From assembly GCA_964450435.1 (NCBI GenBank), contig CAYVCX010000100.1, forward strand, positions 1 to 6,920: a stretch of 6,920 nucleotides of DNA. Direction: 5' to 3'. The stretch is from SKLM01 sp964450435. Lineage in GTDB: Bacteria; Chloroflexota; Anaerolineae; B4-G1. The position numbers and the translations under genes were made by a program. Of the stretch, positions 1-6,214 are shown piece after piece. How positions within the stretch are numbered: the stretch's first letter is position 1; the number at the start of each line of letters is the position of its first letter. A model generated the notes under the pieces. That model was not told the DNA's origin. It did not search any database and was given only the letters and a program-made list of their open reading frames with translations.

Positions 1-84
1 CACAAAGGCGCTCCGCGCCTGGACGGACCAAGCTCGCCGAGGTTCGAAGCACACGGCCTCGGTCAGACGATAAAGGTTCGACAT
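1..84 (-). CDS. Start of an unknown gene, cut by the left window edge
   Basis: An ATG at 84-82 is preceded by a strong ribosome binding site, AAGGAGG, six bases upstream, and 28 codons stay open to the window edge. The visible protein begins MSNLYRLTEAVCFEPRRAWS. No family is recognisable from this much. It follows the small membrane-protein gene after about 42 bases on the same strand, so it is probably the next gene of the same transcription unit. The start is well supported by its ribosome binding site; the identity is unknown. Confidence 0.6.
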   Translation of the reverse strand, partial: MSNLYRLTEAVCFEPRRAWSVQARSAFV

Positions 85-126
85 GCCAGACCTCCTTCGG
101 ATTACTTGCTGAAGACAACAGTGCAT

Positions 127-300
127 TCATCCCCCAGAACGACCGAGGAGTGGGGCGCCCCTGGCCGACGGTTGACCCAAGTCCCTCCAGACCCATTCGT
201 CGCTCCCGCTTCTGATCGTTTCCAGCAGGAATGCCAGTAAACCCGTCACGATTGGAGCGACGACTGCCGCAGCCAGGAAGGCCTGCAGCCTGATTAACAC
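127..300 (-). CDS. Small single-pass membrane protein, 57 residues, unknown function
   Basis: The frame encodes a short protein whose N-terminal half is one hydrophobic stretch (roughly residues 5-26, FLAAAVVAPIVTGLLAFLL). A polar tail with Trp, Arg and Gly follows. I chose the GTG at 300 because GGAGG lies six bases upstream. A GTG at 345, directly after the methylase-like gene's stop codon (348-346), would give 72 residues but has only a poor ribosome binding site. The one-helix topology fits many small phage or mobile-element proteins, including holin-like or toxin-like ones, but nothing specific supports either. It lies downstream of the methylase-like gene, probably in one operon. Confidence 0.55.
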   Translation of the reverse strand: MLIRLQAFLAAAVVAPIVTGLLAFLLETIRSGSDEWVWRDLGQPSARGAPLLGRSGG

Positions 301-345
301 GCTCTTCCTCCCCTCCTGATTTCCACCCCTGGTGCTCGCCCCCAC

Positions 346-1308
346 TCAGCCATCGCCTCGGCGGGTCCTGGCCAACGAGATCGCCGGGCTCGTTCTCCCT
401 TCCCACGCGTCGAGGCTCACGTACTCCGTCGGAGCAGGTTCAGGTCCACCGCACGCCAGCGAGGAGGTCTGCAGCTCGCACCCCGCATCATCCCGGCCCA
501 GCCTCATCGGGACCAGCTCCCGCCAGTCGACCGGATGCCACAGGTTCGCCGCCAGCCAATTGGGGCTCCCAGGGCTCAGGTCTAGCAGCAGCGAGTCGCC
601 CCACAGGACAAGGGCGGGTTGCCCGAAGGCAAGCAAGCGCAGGTTCACAAGGCACGCTCGGTACAGCCAAATGTTCTTCTCCACGGCGTATATCGTGATG
701 GGATGGGTGTCCTGATGGAGATTGCCGTACCGCTGCGCAAGGTCGATGGGGAAACGGCCTGTGCCAGCCGCGGGGTCCAAGACAATCATAGGACAGTCCA
801 TCTCCCTATCCCCAGAAGCCACCTCCTGCAGAGCCCGGCCCACGGTCGCGTCGTTGATGTACTCGCAGATCCATCGCGGCGTCAGCACCTGTCCCGCGCT
901 GTCCTTGTCAGCGACCTCGAAATGCGCAAACACCTCACCGAGAGGGTCGAAAGGTAGATCCTCGTTCTCCAAGGCAGCCACGAAAGGGCTGAACAACGGA
1001 CTGATCGTGTCGGCGATCGATCGGAGATGGGGGTCCAGAGGATGCAGACGTGTTGCGTCACCGAGTATGTGAACCAGGGCTCGAAACGCCCTCCAATCGT
1101 CCGATACCGCCGCCGTGATCTCCTCAAACATCTGAGCCAGCACGGCCCCCGGCGGGGTCATCCCGGAGCGATGTCGAATTCCGGGGCCCACCGCGGGCGA
1201 CCGGGCTTCGTCGCCAGAGACACCGGCGTCGTCTCGGGCGCCGAACATGTGCGTCTGTACGATGCGCTTCGCATCTGCAGCCGGGTTAGACAAGTCAATG
1301 CCCTCCAA
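346..1308 (-). CDS. N6-adenine DNA methyltransferase-like protein lacking a visible motif IV
   Basis: The 320-residue protein resembles the N-6 DNA methylases of restriction-modification systems and mobile elements, which move a methyl group from S-adenosylmethionine to adenine. Visible parts: motif X (GQVLTPRWI, residues 139-147), the SAM-binding motif I (LDPAAGTGRF, 177-186), the acidic motif II residue in YAVEKN (E210) and GDSL (237-240). The family's catalytic (N/D/S)PP(Y/F) is not seen. The place where it should follow reads NLWHPVDW (255-262). The first 130 residues are a mostly helical region of unclear role. The start taken is TTG at 1308, with AAGGA seven bases upstream. A second TTG at 1293 has GGAGG eight bases before it, and an ATG lies at 1248. 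No restriction or specificity subunit is beside it, so it looks like an orphan. SAM binding is likely; methylation activity is uncertain. Confidence 0.8.
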   Translation of the reverse strand: MEGIDLSNPAADAKRIVQTHMFGARDDAGVSGDEARSPAVGPGIRHRSGMTPPGAVLAQMFEEITAAVSDDWRAFRALVHILGDATRLHPLDPHLRSIADTISPLFSPFVAALENEDLPFDPLGEVFAHFEVADKDSAGQVLTPRWICEYINDATVGRALQEVASGDREMDCPMIVLDPAAGTGRFPIDLAQRYGNLHQDTHPITIYAVEKNIWLYRACLVNLRLLAFGQPALVLWGDSLLLDLSPGSPNWLAANLWHPVDWRELVPMRLGRDDAGCELQTSSLACGGPEPAPTEYVSLDAWEGRTSPAISLARTRRGDG

Positions 1309-1728
1309 TCTATGTTCCTTGTAGCCCGAGGGCAGAGGGTGGCGTCATCCCCCTGCCCCTTGGCGCTCACGCGTCCACCGCCGAGCGGCCGCTCGGCGGT
1401 GCACACTACCTCCATGTGTCTGCAAGCCGCGACGATGGCCCGGTCCCGTGAGGACCAGTCAAGCTTGTCTTGCGTCTCGGTGCCACCCACGCCCGATGAT
1501 GCTCACCACCGCGGCCCTCCCTGAGCATCCGGGCGCCAGCATGCCAGAGACCTCGCCGCGCGTTTCACCAACGTGGTGGGGCCATGCCGTGGCAATCTAC
1601 GCCCCGCCACAAATGTCGCTGTCGGTCAGGGCCTCCAGGATGGCCACTTGCTGCGGGGGTCTAGTACGCAGGTTGCTGCCGGTCTCCGTGGCCAGGTTTG
1701 GTTGACGCAGCCCGTTCAGCACGGGCCC
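1309..1728. other. Poorly defined stretch with coding-like remnants on the minus strand
   Basis: No convincing intact gene was found here. On the minus strand a GTG at 1490 opens a frame with coding-like codons (MGGTETQDKLDWSSRDRAIV) down to about 1370. It then runs into the methylase gene as an out-of-frame shadow. A GTG at 1509/1506 has GGGAGG at good spacing but closes after about 16 codons, so a frameshifted small gene is possible. A second coding-like block at 1728-1600 (LRQPNLATETGSNLRTRPPQ) ends at a TAG at 1599-1597. The interval also holds a perfect 26-bp palindrome, listed separately. It may be a decayed gene or a regulatory region ahead of the methylase-like gene. Confidence 0.35.
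1376..1401. repeat. Perfect 26-bp palindrome upstream of the methylase-like gene
   Basis: The half-site CACCGCCGAGCGG is followed directly by its exact reverse complement, with no spacer. It lies about 70 bases upstream of the TTG start of the methylase-like gene. There is no T-run on either side, so it does not look like an intrinsic terminator. A dimeric regulator's operator or a cruciform/hairpin element in the leader are the likeliest readings. Confidence 0.7.
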
Positions 1729-2211
1729 TCAACCCGTTGGGATAGCCCCAGGAGGAGGGATCAGGAAGCGTCCGGTTCCCGGCCATTTCACCAAGTCATC
1801 AGGCGCCACCATCCGCGGTGCAGACGATCTCAGCCCGATACGTGGTCTCCCGTCCCGATGGTAGCGCCGTGGGTCGCCGACGCGAACCTCGTGCAGCGCA
1901 CCAGCGCTGTGCCGACAGATGCTCCGTGGCCTGGTAAGCTTCCCGAGAAGAACATCAGCTCTGCAGATCGATCCTGCGGGCGACGAGAGACGATCCCCTC
2001 GATCGGCTCGCCCTTCCGGGGTCACACGCGGTCGGTCGCACGCGTCGATCTCTCGGCACGTCATCGGTCCTCCCACAACCAGCGGTGAGCTGTGTTCTGT
2101 CGCATCCGGCCAACCGGTGCCAACAAGAGCCCTCCTCACCCTCGGCAACAGCACATGCTTCGCATCCGGGGTGTGCGGATTCGTCGAGCAGGCTAGAACA
2201 GCCAGCTCCAC
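1729..2211 (-). CDS. Weakly supported open frame, 160 residues, possibly a decayed gene
   Basis: The frame opens with a GTG at 2211 that overlaps the end of the preceding gene by 19 bases, so coupled translation is possible. There is no clear ribosome binding site. The product is rich in Arg, Pro and Gly and matches no family I know. The C-terminal part (DDLVKWPGTGRFLIPP) looks more protein-like than the rest. Third-position bias toward G and C is weaker than in the helicase gene. The same frame continues past the stop at 1731-1729 for another 43 coding-like codons, which hints at a nonsense mutation. It could equally be a chance open frame in GC-rich DNA. Confidence 0.3.
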   Translation of the reverse strand: MELAVLACSTNPHTPDAKHVLLPRVRRALVGTGWPDATEHSSPLVVGGPMTCREIDACDRPRVTPEGRADRGDRLSSPAGSICRADVLLGKLTRPRSICRHSAGALHEVRVGDPRRYHRDGRPRIGLRSSAPRMVAPDDLVKWPGTGRFLIPPPGAIPTG

Positions 2212-2699
2212 TGCGGGCTGACGCCGCCATGCAACAGTCTGAACGTAGAAGGTCGATCCGAGATCTCAGCATCCCAGACTGTCTGCTCTTCAGCGGGAAT
2301 ATCGACAAACGTGCACTCGCTGCGCACCCGCTTCAGGAGCTCGAGTGCGCGGGCCACCTTGTCCCGACACCGCTCGTCCAACAGGATCACGGTCAGCGGA
2401 CGGTCGACGGAACCGACGATCTCGTAGGCCTCGACAAGCATGCTCGGTGTGCAGAGCAGTGCTTCGTCGGGCTTGTGGACCCACTTCTGCAGGATCCGGT
2501 GCTTGTGAGCCAGGCGGGTGGTGAATACCACCCCACGCCACCCCTTCAGGCAGCGCTGAACCTCTTCGAGAAGCATCCAACCACCGACAACGATGACTGC
2601 CTCTCCTGATAGGAGGGAGCCTTCGGCCAGGTCTGAGCCGAGAGCCAGTCGTCTCTCTCGCTCGTCAGTGCGGTCCCAGGCGCTCTTAGCCCTTTCCAC
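2193..2699 (-). CDS. Unknown alpha/beta protein, 168 residues
   Basis: No family is recognised. The sequence alternates hydrophobic beta-like strands with helices: AVIVVGG (34-40), GVVFTT (56-61), ALLCTP (80-85), LTVILLDE (102-109) and CTFVDI (129-134). The order of TTR, CTP and a strand ending in Asp-Glu is reminiscent of motifs Ia, Ib and II of an SF2 helicase first domain, but there is no Walker A lysine loop. A degenerate helicase-like or other Rossmann-type domain is therefore only a guess. The start is GTG at 2699, with AGGA six bases upstream, just after the intercistronic hairpin. The gene lies about 50 bases downstream of the small zinc-ribbon gene on the same strand and probably shares its transcript. 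Confidence 0.65.
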   Translation of the reverse strand: MERAKSAWDRTDERERRLALGSDLAEGSLLSGEAVIVVGGWMLLEEVQRCLKGWRGVVFTTRLAHKHRILQKWVHKPDEALLCTPSMLVEAYEIVGSVDRPLTVILLDERCRDKVARALELLKRVRSECTFVDIPAEEQTVWDAEISDRPSTFRLLHGGVSPQWSWLF

Positions 2700-2712
2700 T
2701 TCTTGTCCTGAC

Positions 2713-2752
2713 GACAGCGAGGGGCAGGGAAAGCCCCCTCCCCTTCGCTGTC
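2713..2752 (-). other. Strong stem-loop between two co-directional genes
   Basis: GACAGCGA (2713-2720) pairs exactly with TCGCTGTC (2745-2752). The inner arms GGGGCAGGG and CCCCCTCCCC extend the stem with minor mismatches around a short AAAG loop. It begins immediately after the stop codon of the zinc-ribbon gene (TAG at 2755-2753) and ends shortly before the ribosome binding site of the next gene. No U-run follows on the minus strand, so a typical intrinsic terminator is unlikely. An RNA-stability or processing element, or a device setting the expression ratio of the two genes, fits better. Confidence 0.65.
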
Positions 2753-2956
2753 CTAGAGCAGGTTCAACTGCGACGGAACCCAGGTTCTCATTCGTGCGGG
2801 GCGACGGCGACGTCGATGCTTGACCCCGTCAACCTCGAAGATTGCTCCACACCGAGGACAACTCACCCTCTGGGTGACGTGAGACACGTAGTGCGTCTCG
2901 GCACACTCTCGGCACGTCCAAGAGTAGCTCGCGGCAATCAGCGTCACTTGCTCCAT
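2753..2956 (-). CDS. Small zinc-ribbon protein with an arginine-rich patch, 67 residues
   Basis: Two cysteine pairs, TCREC (C15, C18) and SCPRC (C33, C36), with a 14-residue gap make a classic small zinc ribbon. A basic stretch HRRRRRPAR (residues 47-55) follows and could bind nucleic acid. The ATG at 2956 has GGAGG four bases upstream. It overlaps the preceding gene, whose stop is at 2946-2944, by 13 bases, so the two are probably translationally coupled and may act together. The exact role is unknown; such proteins often bind DNA or RNA or act as partners of larger enzymes. Confidence 0.75.
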   Translation of the reverse strand: MEQVTLIAASYSWTCRECAETHYVSHVTQRVSCPRCGAIFEVDGVKHRRRRRPARMRTWVPSQLNLL

Positions 2957-3477
2957 GTCTCCTCCGCTAACTCAGGGATGTACGGCTTTGTCTTTCCGGG
3001 AAAGGGCAGATCCATCTCGCCGAAACAGTGCCGACACAGGGCGTGCTTGTCCACAACGGGCACGGGCCTGACCCGGATACTCCGATTACACAGATCGCAC
3101 ACGACGGTGTCTGGCCCCAACGTCGGACCGACCGCGGTCCCGTCACTGCCCGTGATGCGCCAGGCGGTTCGGAATCCGGGCCACCACGCCTCGACGGTGA
3201 TGGGCGGCACTCGATACAACTCGTTTGGCACCAGGACCAGGTGCCTCGGGCCGCACGCCGTGACCCGCCCTACTTCGGCACCGTCGGGCGTCAAGAGACC
3301 CTCGTCGTTGACCCGCAGGCCGTTGGCCCGCAGGAAGAGCTCCAGCCTCTCGTCAGGCAGGAGGTGCGTTCGCATCTCGTCTCGCTCCCCGGGTGAACCT
3401 GCGGGAGCGCAGCTCTCTTCGGCAGATGTGCCGCGCGCTTGGTCATCTCCGACAGTCCAGCTCTTGTTCTCAGTCAT
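2944..3477 (-). CDS. Unknown protein with a C-terminal CxxC...CxxC zinc-binding module, 177 residues
   Basis: The N-terminal 35 residues are polar and probably disordered. A central part (about 40-120) contains ERLELFLRANGLRV and a beta-rich section with VEAWWPGFRTAWRI. The C-terminal module has CDLC (C127, C130) and CRHC (C148, C151), spaced as in a treble-clef or zinc-ribbon fold, then a short tail. The start is firm: ATG at 3477 with AGGAGG five to six bases upstream, after a gap of about 300 bases, so it may head a transcription unit. Its last 13 bases overlap the next zinc-ribbon gene. No family is recognised. Metal binding is well supported by the cysteines; any wider function is unknown. 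Confidence 0.78.
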   Translation of the reverse strand: MTENKSWTVGDDQARGTSAEESCAPAGSPGERDEMRTHLLPDERLELFLRANGLRVNDEGLLTPDGAEVGRVTACGPRHLVLVPNELYRVPPITVEAWWPGFRTAWRITGSDGTAVGPTLGPDTVVCDLCNRSIRVRPVPVVDKHALCRHCFGEMDLPFPGKTKPYIPELAEETWSK

Positions 3478-3558
3478 CGTTTCCTCCTAAGTTGCTTTGC
3501 CTATCCTTCTCGACGGGATGCAGGAACATGGTCCAACGACCCCCGGCTCCGGCCTCGC

Positions 3559-3596
3559 GCCCTATGCGCGCTGCGCCAACGCTGAGGCCATAGGGC
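3559..3596. repeat. Inverted repeat GCCCTATG...CATAGGGC in the leader of the zinc-protein genes
   Basis: Eight-base arms at 3559-3566 and 3589-3596 are exact reverse complements, separated by 22 bases. The dyad lies about 80-120 bases upstream of the ATG at 3477. It could be a repressor operator with two half-sites or a stem in the 5' leader RNA. There is no T-run. Confidence 0.5.
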
Positions 3597-3623
3597 ACGA
3601 TGGATGGTCAGGCGGCGTCCCCA

Positions 3624-3639
3624 GCCGGGCGCGCCCGGC
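3624..3639. repeat. Perfect 16-bp palindrome in the intergenic region
   Basis: GCCGGGCG is followed without spacer by its reverse complement CGCCCGGC. It lies in the gene-free interval between the 61-residue protein gene and the zinc-protein operon. It may be a regulator binding site, but GC-only palindromes also arise by chance in DNA of this composition. Confidence 0.45.
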
Positions 3640-3784
3640 CGCGTTGCTGATCAGTCTCTGGCCTTAAAGCCGCGCACCGCCATACAGCATCGCGGCTGAC
3701 GCGACGTCCGAAGAGGGCATCGCCCTCGTACGACCACACCTAGTCGTTCGGATCGTCGGTTTTCTCCACACCGCCGCTCTCGAG

Positions 3785-3970
3785 TCAGCGGTGCGTCAAT
3801 TGGAACGGGACAGCGGGATCGATCTGGTCAGTGCCGTAGCCCGCCCCTTGCAGCAGCCCTCCGACGGCCGTGCCGTCGGGTAGCGTGAGGGAACAGACCA
3901 GACGATGCTTGGCGAACTCCTGCGGCGCATGGACGGCGACGCGCACGACGTGGACGGCGATGCTTCTCAC
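3785..3970 (-). CDS. Small unknown protein, 61 residues
   Basis: The GTG at 3970 is preceded by AGGAG eight bases upstream, and the codons show the strong G/C third-position bias of the helicase gene, so this is probably a real gene. The product starts with a Val- and His-rich strand (IAVHVVRVAVHAPQEFAKHR) and continues SLTLPDGTAVGGLLQGAGYG. This looks like a compact beta-rich domain without cysteines, signal peptide or membrane segment. It follows the helicase stop by 66 bases on the same strand. No family is recognised. Confidence 0.6.
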   Translation of the reverse strand: MRSIAVHVVRVAVHAPQEFAKHRLVCSLTLPDGTAVGGLLQGAGYGTDQIDPAVPFQLTHR

Positions 3971-3990
3971 GTTCGGCTCTCCTGCGTCTA

Positions 3991-4012
3991 GTGAGACTCT
4001 GGTGAGACTCCG
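3991..4012. repeat. Two tandem 11-bp near-identical repeats
   Basis: GTGAGACTCTG is followed directly by GTGAGACTCCG (10 of 11 identical). They lie between the helicase stop codon and the ribosome binding site of the 61-residue protein gene. One helical-turn spacing makes a pair of protein-binding half-sites possible, but two copies are little evidence. Confidence 0.45.
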
Positions 4013-4036
4013 GGCATCGTGACGTACGGAATTGCT

Positions 4037-6214
4037 CTAGAAGAGCGCCATCTGAAAGCCCTCCCGCGCCACTCGGAGGTCTTTTTCGCGAGCACCCCGC
4101 AGCATTTGCCTGCGCTCGGCCCGGCGAGCCGCCTCTGCGGCAGCGATCTCCTCCGGGGGCGACCAGTCGCCGATGGCCTCTTGTGCCAGCAAGACGCCCA
4201 GGTGGCGCAGATCGCCCTGGGCCAGCGCCTCTCGGGTTGCCTTCACCGAGGTCAGCTGTGATCCCATGCTCATGAGACCCCCCGTGAGATCCCCACCGCG
4301 AAGCAGGTTGTCGGCGATCAGCTTGTCGGCCTGCCGTTGGAGCAGCGCGTGCTCCTCGGTACCGGCGTAGTAGAAGAAATGGGCCTCGCAGGCCCACCGC
4401 TGCCCCAGCCTCCAGGCACGCCCCTTCGCCTGGATCATGGTGTAGATATCATCGATGGGTTGATAGAAGATGATCCAGGGGTAGTGGAGCAGGTCGAGCC
4501 CGGTGCGCAACTTCCGCGGATGGGAGATGATCACCCTGACATCGTCCTTCACCGCCCGCTCATACCATGCCTCCCGACAGCGAGCGGAGGCGGTGCAGTA
4601 CCGGACAGCGCCCCTGCCGAGGCAGCGTCCGATCAGCCACATCAACCTCTCCTGGATGCCCCGCTCCACGTGTCCGATCATCACGCTGATGCCGTGGCCC
4701 TCGGTCAACGCGCGGTCTATGTCCTCCAGAACGCGTTCTTCCTTGGGCAGGAGACGCTCGTCGTGCAGATCCCACGCGGGCGGCACCTCACAGAGAACCC
4801 GTCGGAGTGGATTGCCATCCCCGTCCCGCCTCACCCGGCCGGTCTTCTCGTCGCATACGATCTCCGTGATCCGCTCTGTGTTCCACGGGGCATTGACGTA
4901 TGCGAGGCAGGCCTGGCGTTTGCTCGACCACGCTCGCGGATGGCCGCCTCTCCAATCGGTGTTGAAGCCGCTGAGCTCCTCGTATCCCGCGACGACATCG
5001 GCGAAGGCACCCGAGCCGTCCCTGTCGAGGTGGAACTCGTCGCACCTCTCCAGGCGTGGCGGCAGCGGCGCGCCCAGATCCTCGATCATGAGGCTGATGG
5101 TATACGGGACCATCAACAGCGTAAGCTGAGGTTGGATCCCCGGGGCCTCACGCGAGGACGTCACCTTACGCAGCCTGCCGGTGTAGCGACCGGCCTCGCT
5201 CTTCTCCCTGACGAAACGGGTCACGTGCTGGTGGACCCCGTACGTCTTCACGAACTCGCCCCGTTCGTCGAAGCGAAACCGCCTCCGCACCTCTGGTGAC
5301 GAGTGGAAGGCACGGGTGAACACCCCGCTGGCCTTCCCATTCATGTTGGAGGCCGTGTTCTCGATCCACCCCAGGCGGGCAGCCCGGGTCAGGTTTCGGT
5401 ACGCCGCGACGATGTCCGTGCCCAACCCGTTGCAGTCGTGGGCTTCGTCCCAGATGACGATGTCGAAGAAGTCGCGGTAACGTTCGTAGACATAGCGGCC
5501 TATCGGGTACCGGACACTGGGCGGCCTGTTGAGGGAAGACTGCTGAGGCCCGGGCTCGAAGAACCCGTCTGGAGAGAAGACCACCTCTTGGTGGGTCCTG
5601 AAGTCGATCCGACACTCCTGCCACAGAGGAGCGTCGCACTGCTCGCAGCGCATGGGGACCCTGGCCAGCGTCAGGTCCACGTCGCGCGGGTAGATGGCAT
5701 AGACGTTGTCCTCGCCCTCATCGCCTTTCTTGTGGTAGACGGCCACCGCACCGCAGTCGGGACAGTGATACGGCCTCTCTCGATCGACTTGGTCGCCGCC
5801 GATCCCGTGGGAGCGGAAGGCAGCCCAGGCCCAGCCGCTGCCGAGCTTCGACATCGACTTGGGGACGATGAGGACCGCGATGCTCCGCCTGCCCAGCTGC
5901 TTGGTCAGCTCGACGAACAACTCTACGTCCCCCACATCCTCGGCGACCCTGACCGTCGCCAGGGGAAGACAGGCCTCCGCCTCGGCGGCCATCTTGTTTA
6001 GCGTGTGGGGTTCGGCCGCGAAGGCGATGGAGAAAGGCTTGGGGTGCTTATACGCCCGCACCCAGCGCCTCGCGCCACTTTCGCCGCCTCGCATGCGCAT
6101 CCGGCGGCGCCGGTTCCCTCCCCGATGCTCGGGCTCTGCGAACCAGCGGTACGATTCGCGCTGAAGGTACCGCTGCTGCAGACACAGCGCGGCGCCGAAA
6201 GCGCACCCGGTCTT
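4037..6214 (-). CDS. SF2/SNF2-like DEAH helicase, 3' exon, gene interrupted by a group II intron
   Basis: This 725-residue C-terminal part of a helicase is predicted to use ATP to move along or remodel DNA. It opens directly at the intron's 3' splice site with KTGCAFGAAL, the second half of a Walker A loop (GxGKT). The first half must lie in the 5' exon outside the window. Further landmarks, counted from that lysine, are: CPDC and CEQC (151-154, 190-193), a zinc-ribbon insertion; IVIWDEAHD, motif II (about 252-260); NTASNMNG, a divergent motif III (about 286-293); and QAKGRAWRLGQ, the motif VI arginine-finger region of SNF2-type enzymes (595-605). The tail (about 688-717) is a charged, Ala/Arg/Glu-rich helix. 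An internal ATG at 6100 is not the start: it has no ribosome binding site, and the frame is open upstream through the Walker A codons. Mobile-element helicase is the likely setting; precise substrate unknown. Confidence 0.88.
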   Translation of the reverse strand, partial: KTGCAFGAALCLQQRYLQRESYRWFAEPEHRGGNRRRRMRMRGGESGARRWVRAYKHPKPFSIAFAAEPHTLNKMAAEAEACLPLATVRVAEDVGDVELFVELTKQLGRRSIAVLIVPKSMSKLGSGWAWAAFRSHGIGGDQVDRERPYHCPDCGAVAVYHKKGDEGEDNVYAIYPRDVDLTLARVPMRCEQCDAPLWQECRIDFRTHQEVVFSPDGFFEPGPQQSSLNRPPSVRYPIGRYVYERYRDFFDIVIWDEAHDCNGLGTDIVAAYRNLTRAARLGWIENTASNMNGKASGVFTRAFHSSPEVRRRFRFDERGEFVKTYGVHQHVTRFVREKSEAGRYTGRLRKVTSSREAPGIQPQLTLLMVPYTISLMIEDLGAPLPPRLERCDEFHLDRDGSGAFADVVAGYEELSGFNTDWRGGHPRAWSSKRQACLAYVNAPWNTERITEIVCDEKTGRVRRDGDGNPLRRVLCEVPPAWDLHDERLLPKEERVLEDIDRALTEGHGISVMIGHVERGIQERLMWLIGRCLGRGAVRYCTASARCREAWYERAVKDDVRVIISHPRKLRTGLDLLHYPWIIFYQPIDDIYTMIQAKGRAWRLGQRWACEAHFFYYAGTEEHALLQRQADKLIADNLLRGGDLTGGLMSMGSQLTSVKATREALAQGDLRHLGVLLAQEAIGDWSPPEEIAAAEAARRAERRQMLRGAREKDLRVAREGFQMALF

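Larger units (their letters stand above)
3478..3784. other. Intergenic region with inverted repeats, likely leader of the zinc-protein operon
   Basis: No gene is supported in these 307 bases. They hold three dyads: GCCCTATG/CATAGGGC (arms 3559-3566 and 3589-3596, 22-base spacer), a perfect 16-bp palindrome at 3624-3639, and a short GAGGGC/GCCCTC hairpin (3713-3727, 3-base loop). None is followed by a T-run, so no intrinsic terminator is obvious. I could not pick out a convincing -35/-10 pair. As the longest gap between well-supported minus-strand genes, it is the most likely place for a promoter and operator of the genes starting at 3477. Confidence 0.45.

Noticed and set aside
1158..1490. 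Minus-strand frame of 110 residues as an independent gene
   Set aside because: More than a third of it overlaps the methylase gene out of frame, it has no ribosome binding site, and the perfect palindrome lies within it. Kept only as a coding-like remnant in the intergenic description.
1573..2088. Open frame of 171 residues on the plus strand
   Set aside because: No recognisable motif, no good ribosome binding site, and a shuffled Arg/Pro/Ser-rich composition typical of shadows.
3713..3727. Short GAGGGC/GCCCTC hairpin as a transcription terminator
   Set aside because: Six-pair stem without a T-run on either strand.
4034..4046. GCTCT/AGAGC hairpin spanning the helicase stop codon as a terminator
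   Set aside because: Only five pairs and no T-run; likely chance.
4337..5299. Open frame of 320 residues on the plus strand
   Set aside because: It lies entirely opposite the helicase gene, whose minus-strand frame shows clear motifs. Long antisense frames are common in GC-rich coding DNA.
4037..6100. Helicase as a complete gene starting at the ATG at 6100
   Set aside because: No ribosome binding site, the frame is open for 38 more codons to the splice site, and the upstream codons supply the KTG of Walker A. A start here would remove the ATP-binding lysine.
346..6214. DISARM or type I restriction-modification system
   Set aside because: Helicase and methylase-like genes are present, but no specificity subunit, nuclease subunit or other DISARM component can be recognised, and the methylase lacks motif IV.
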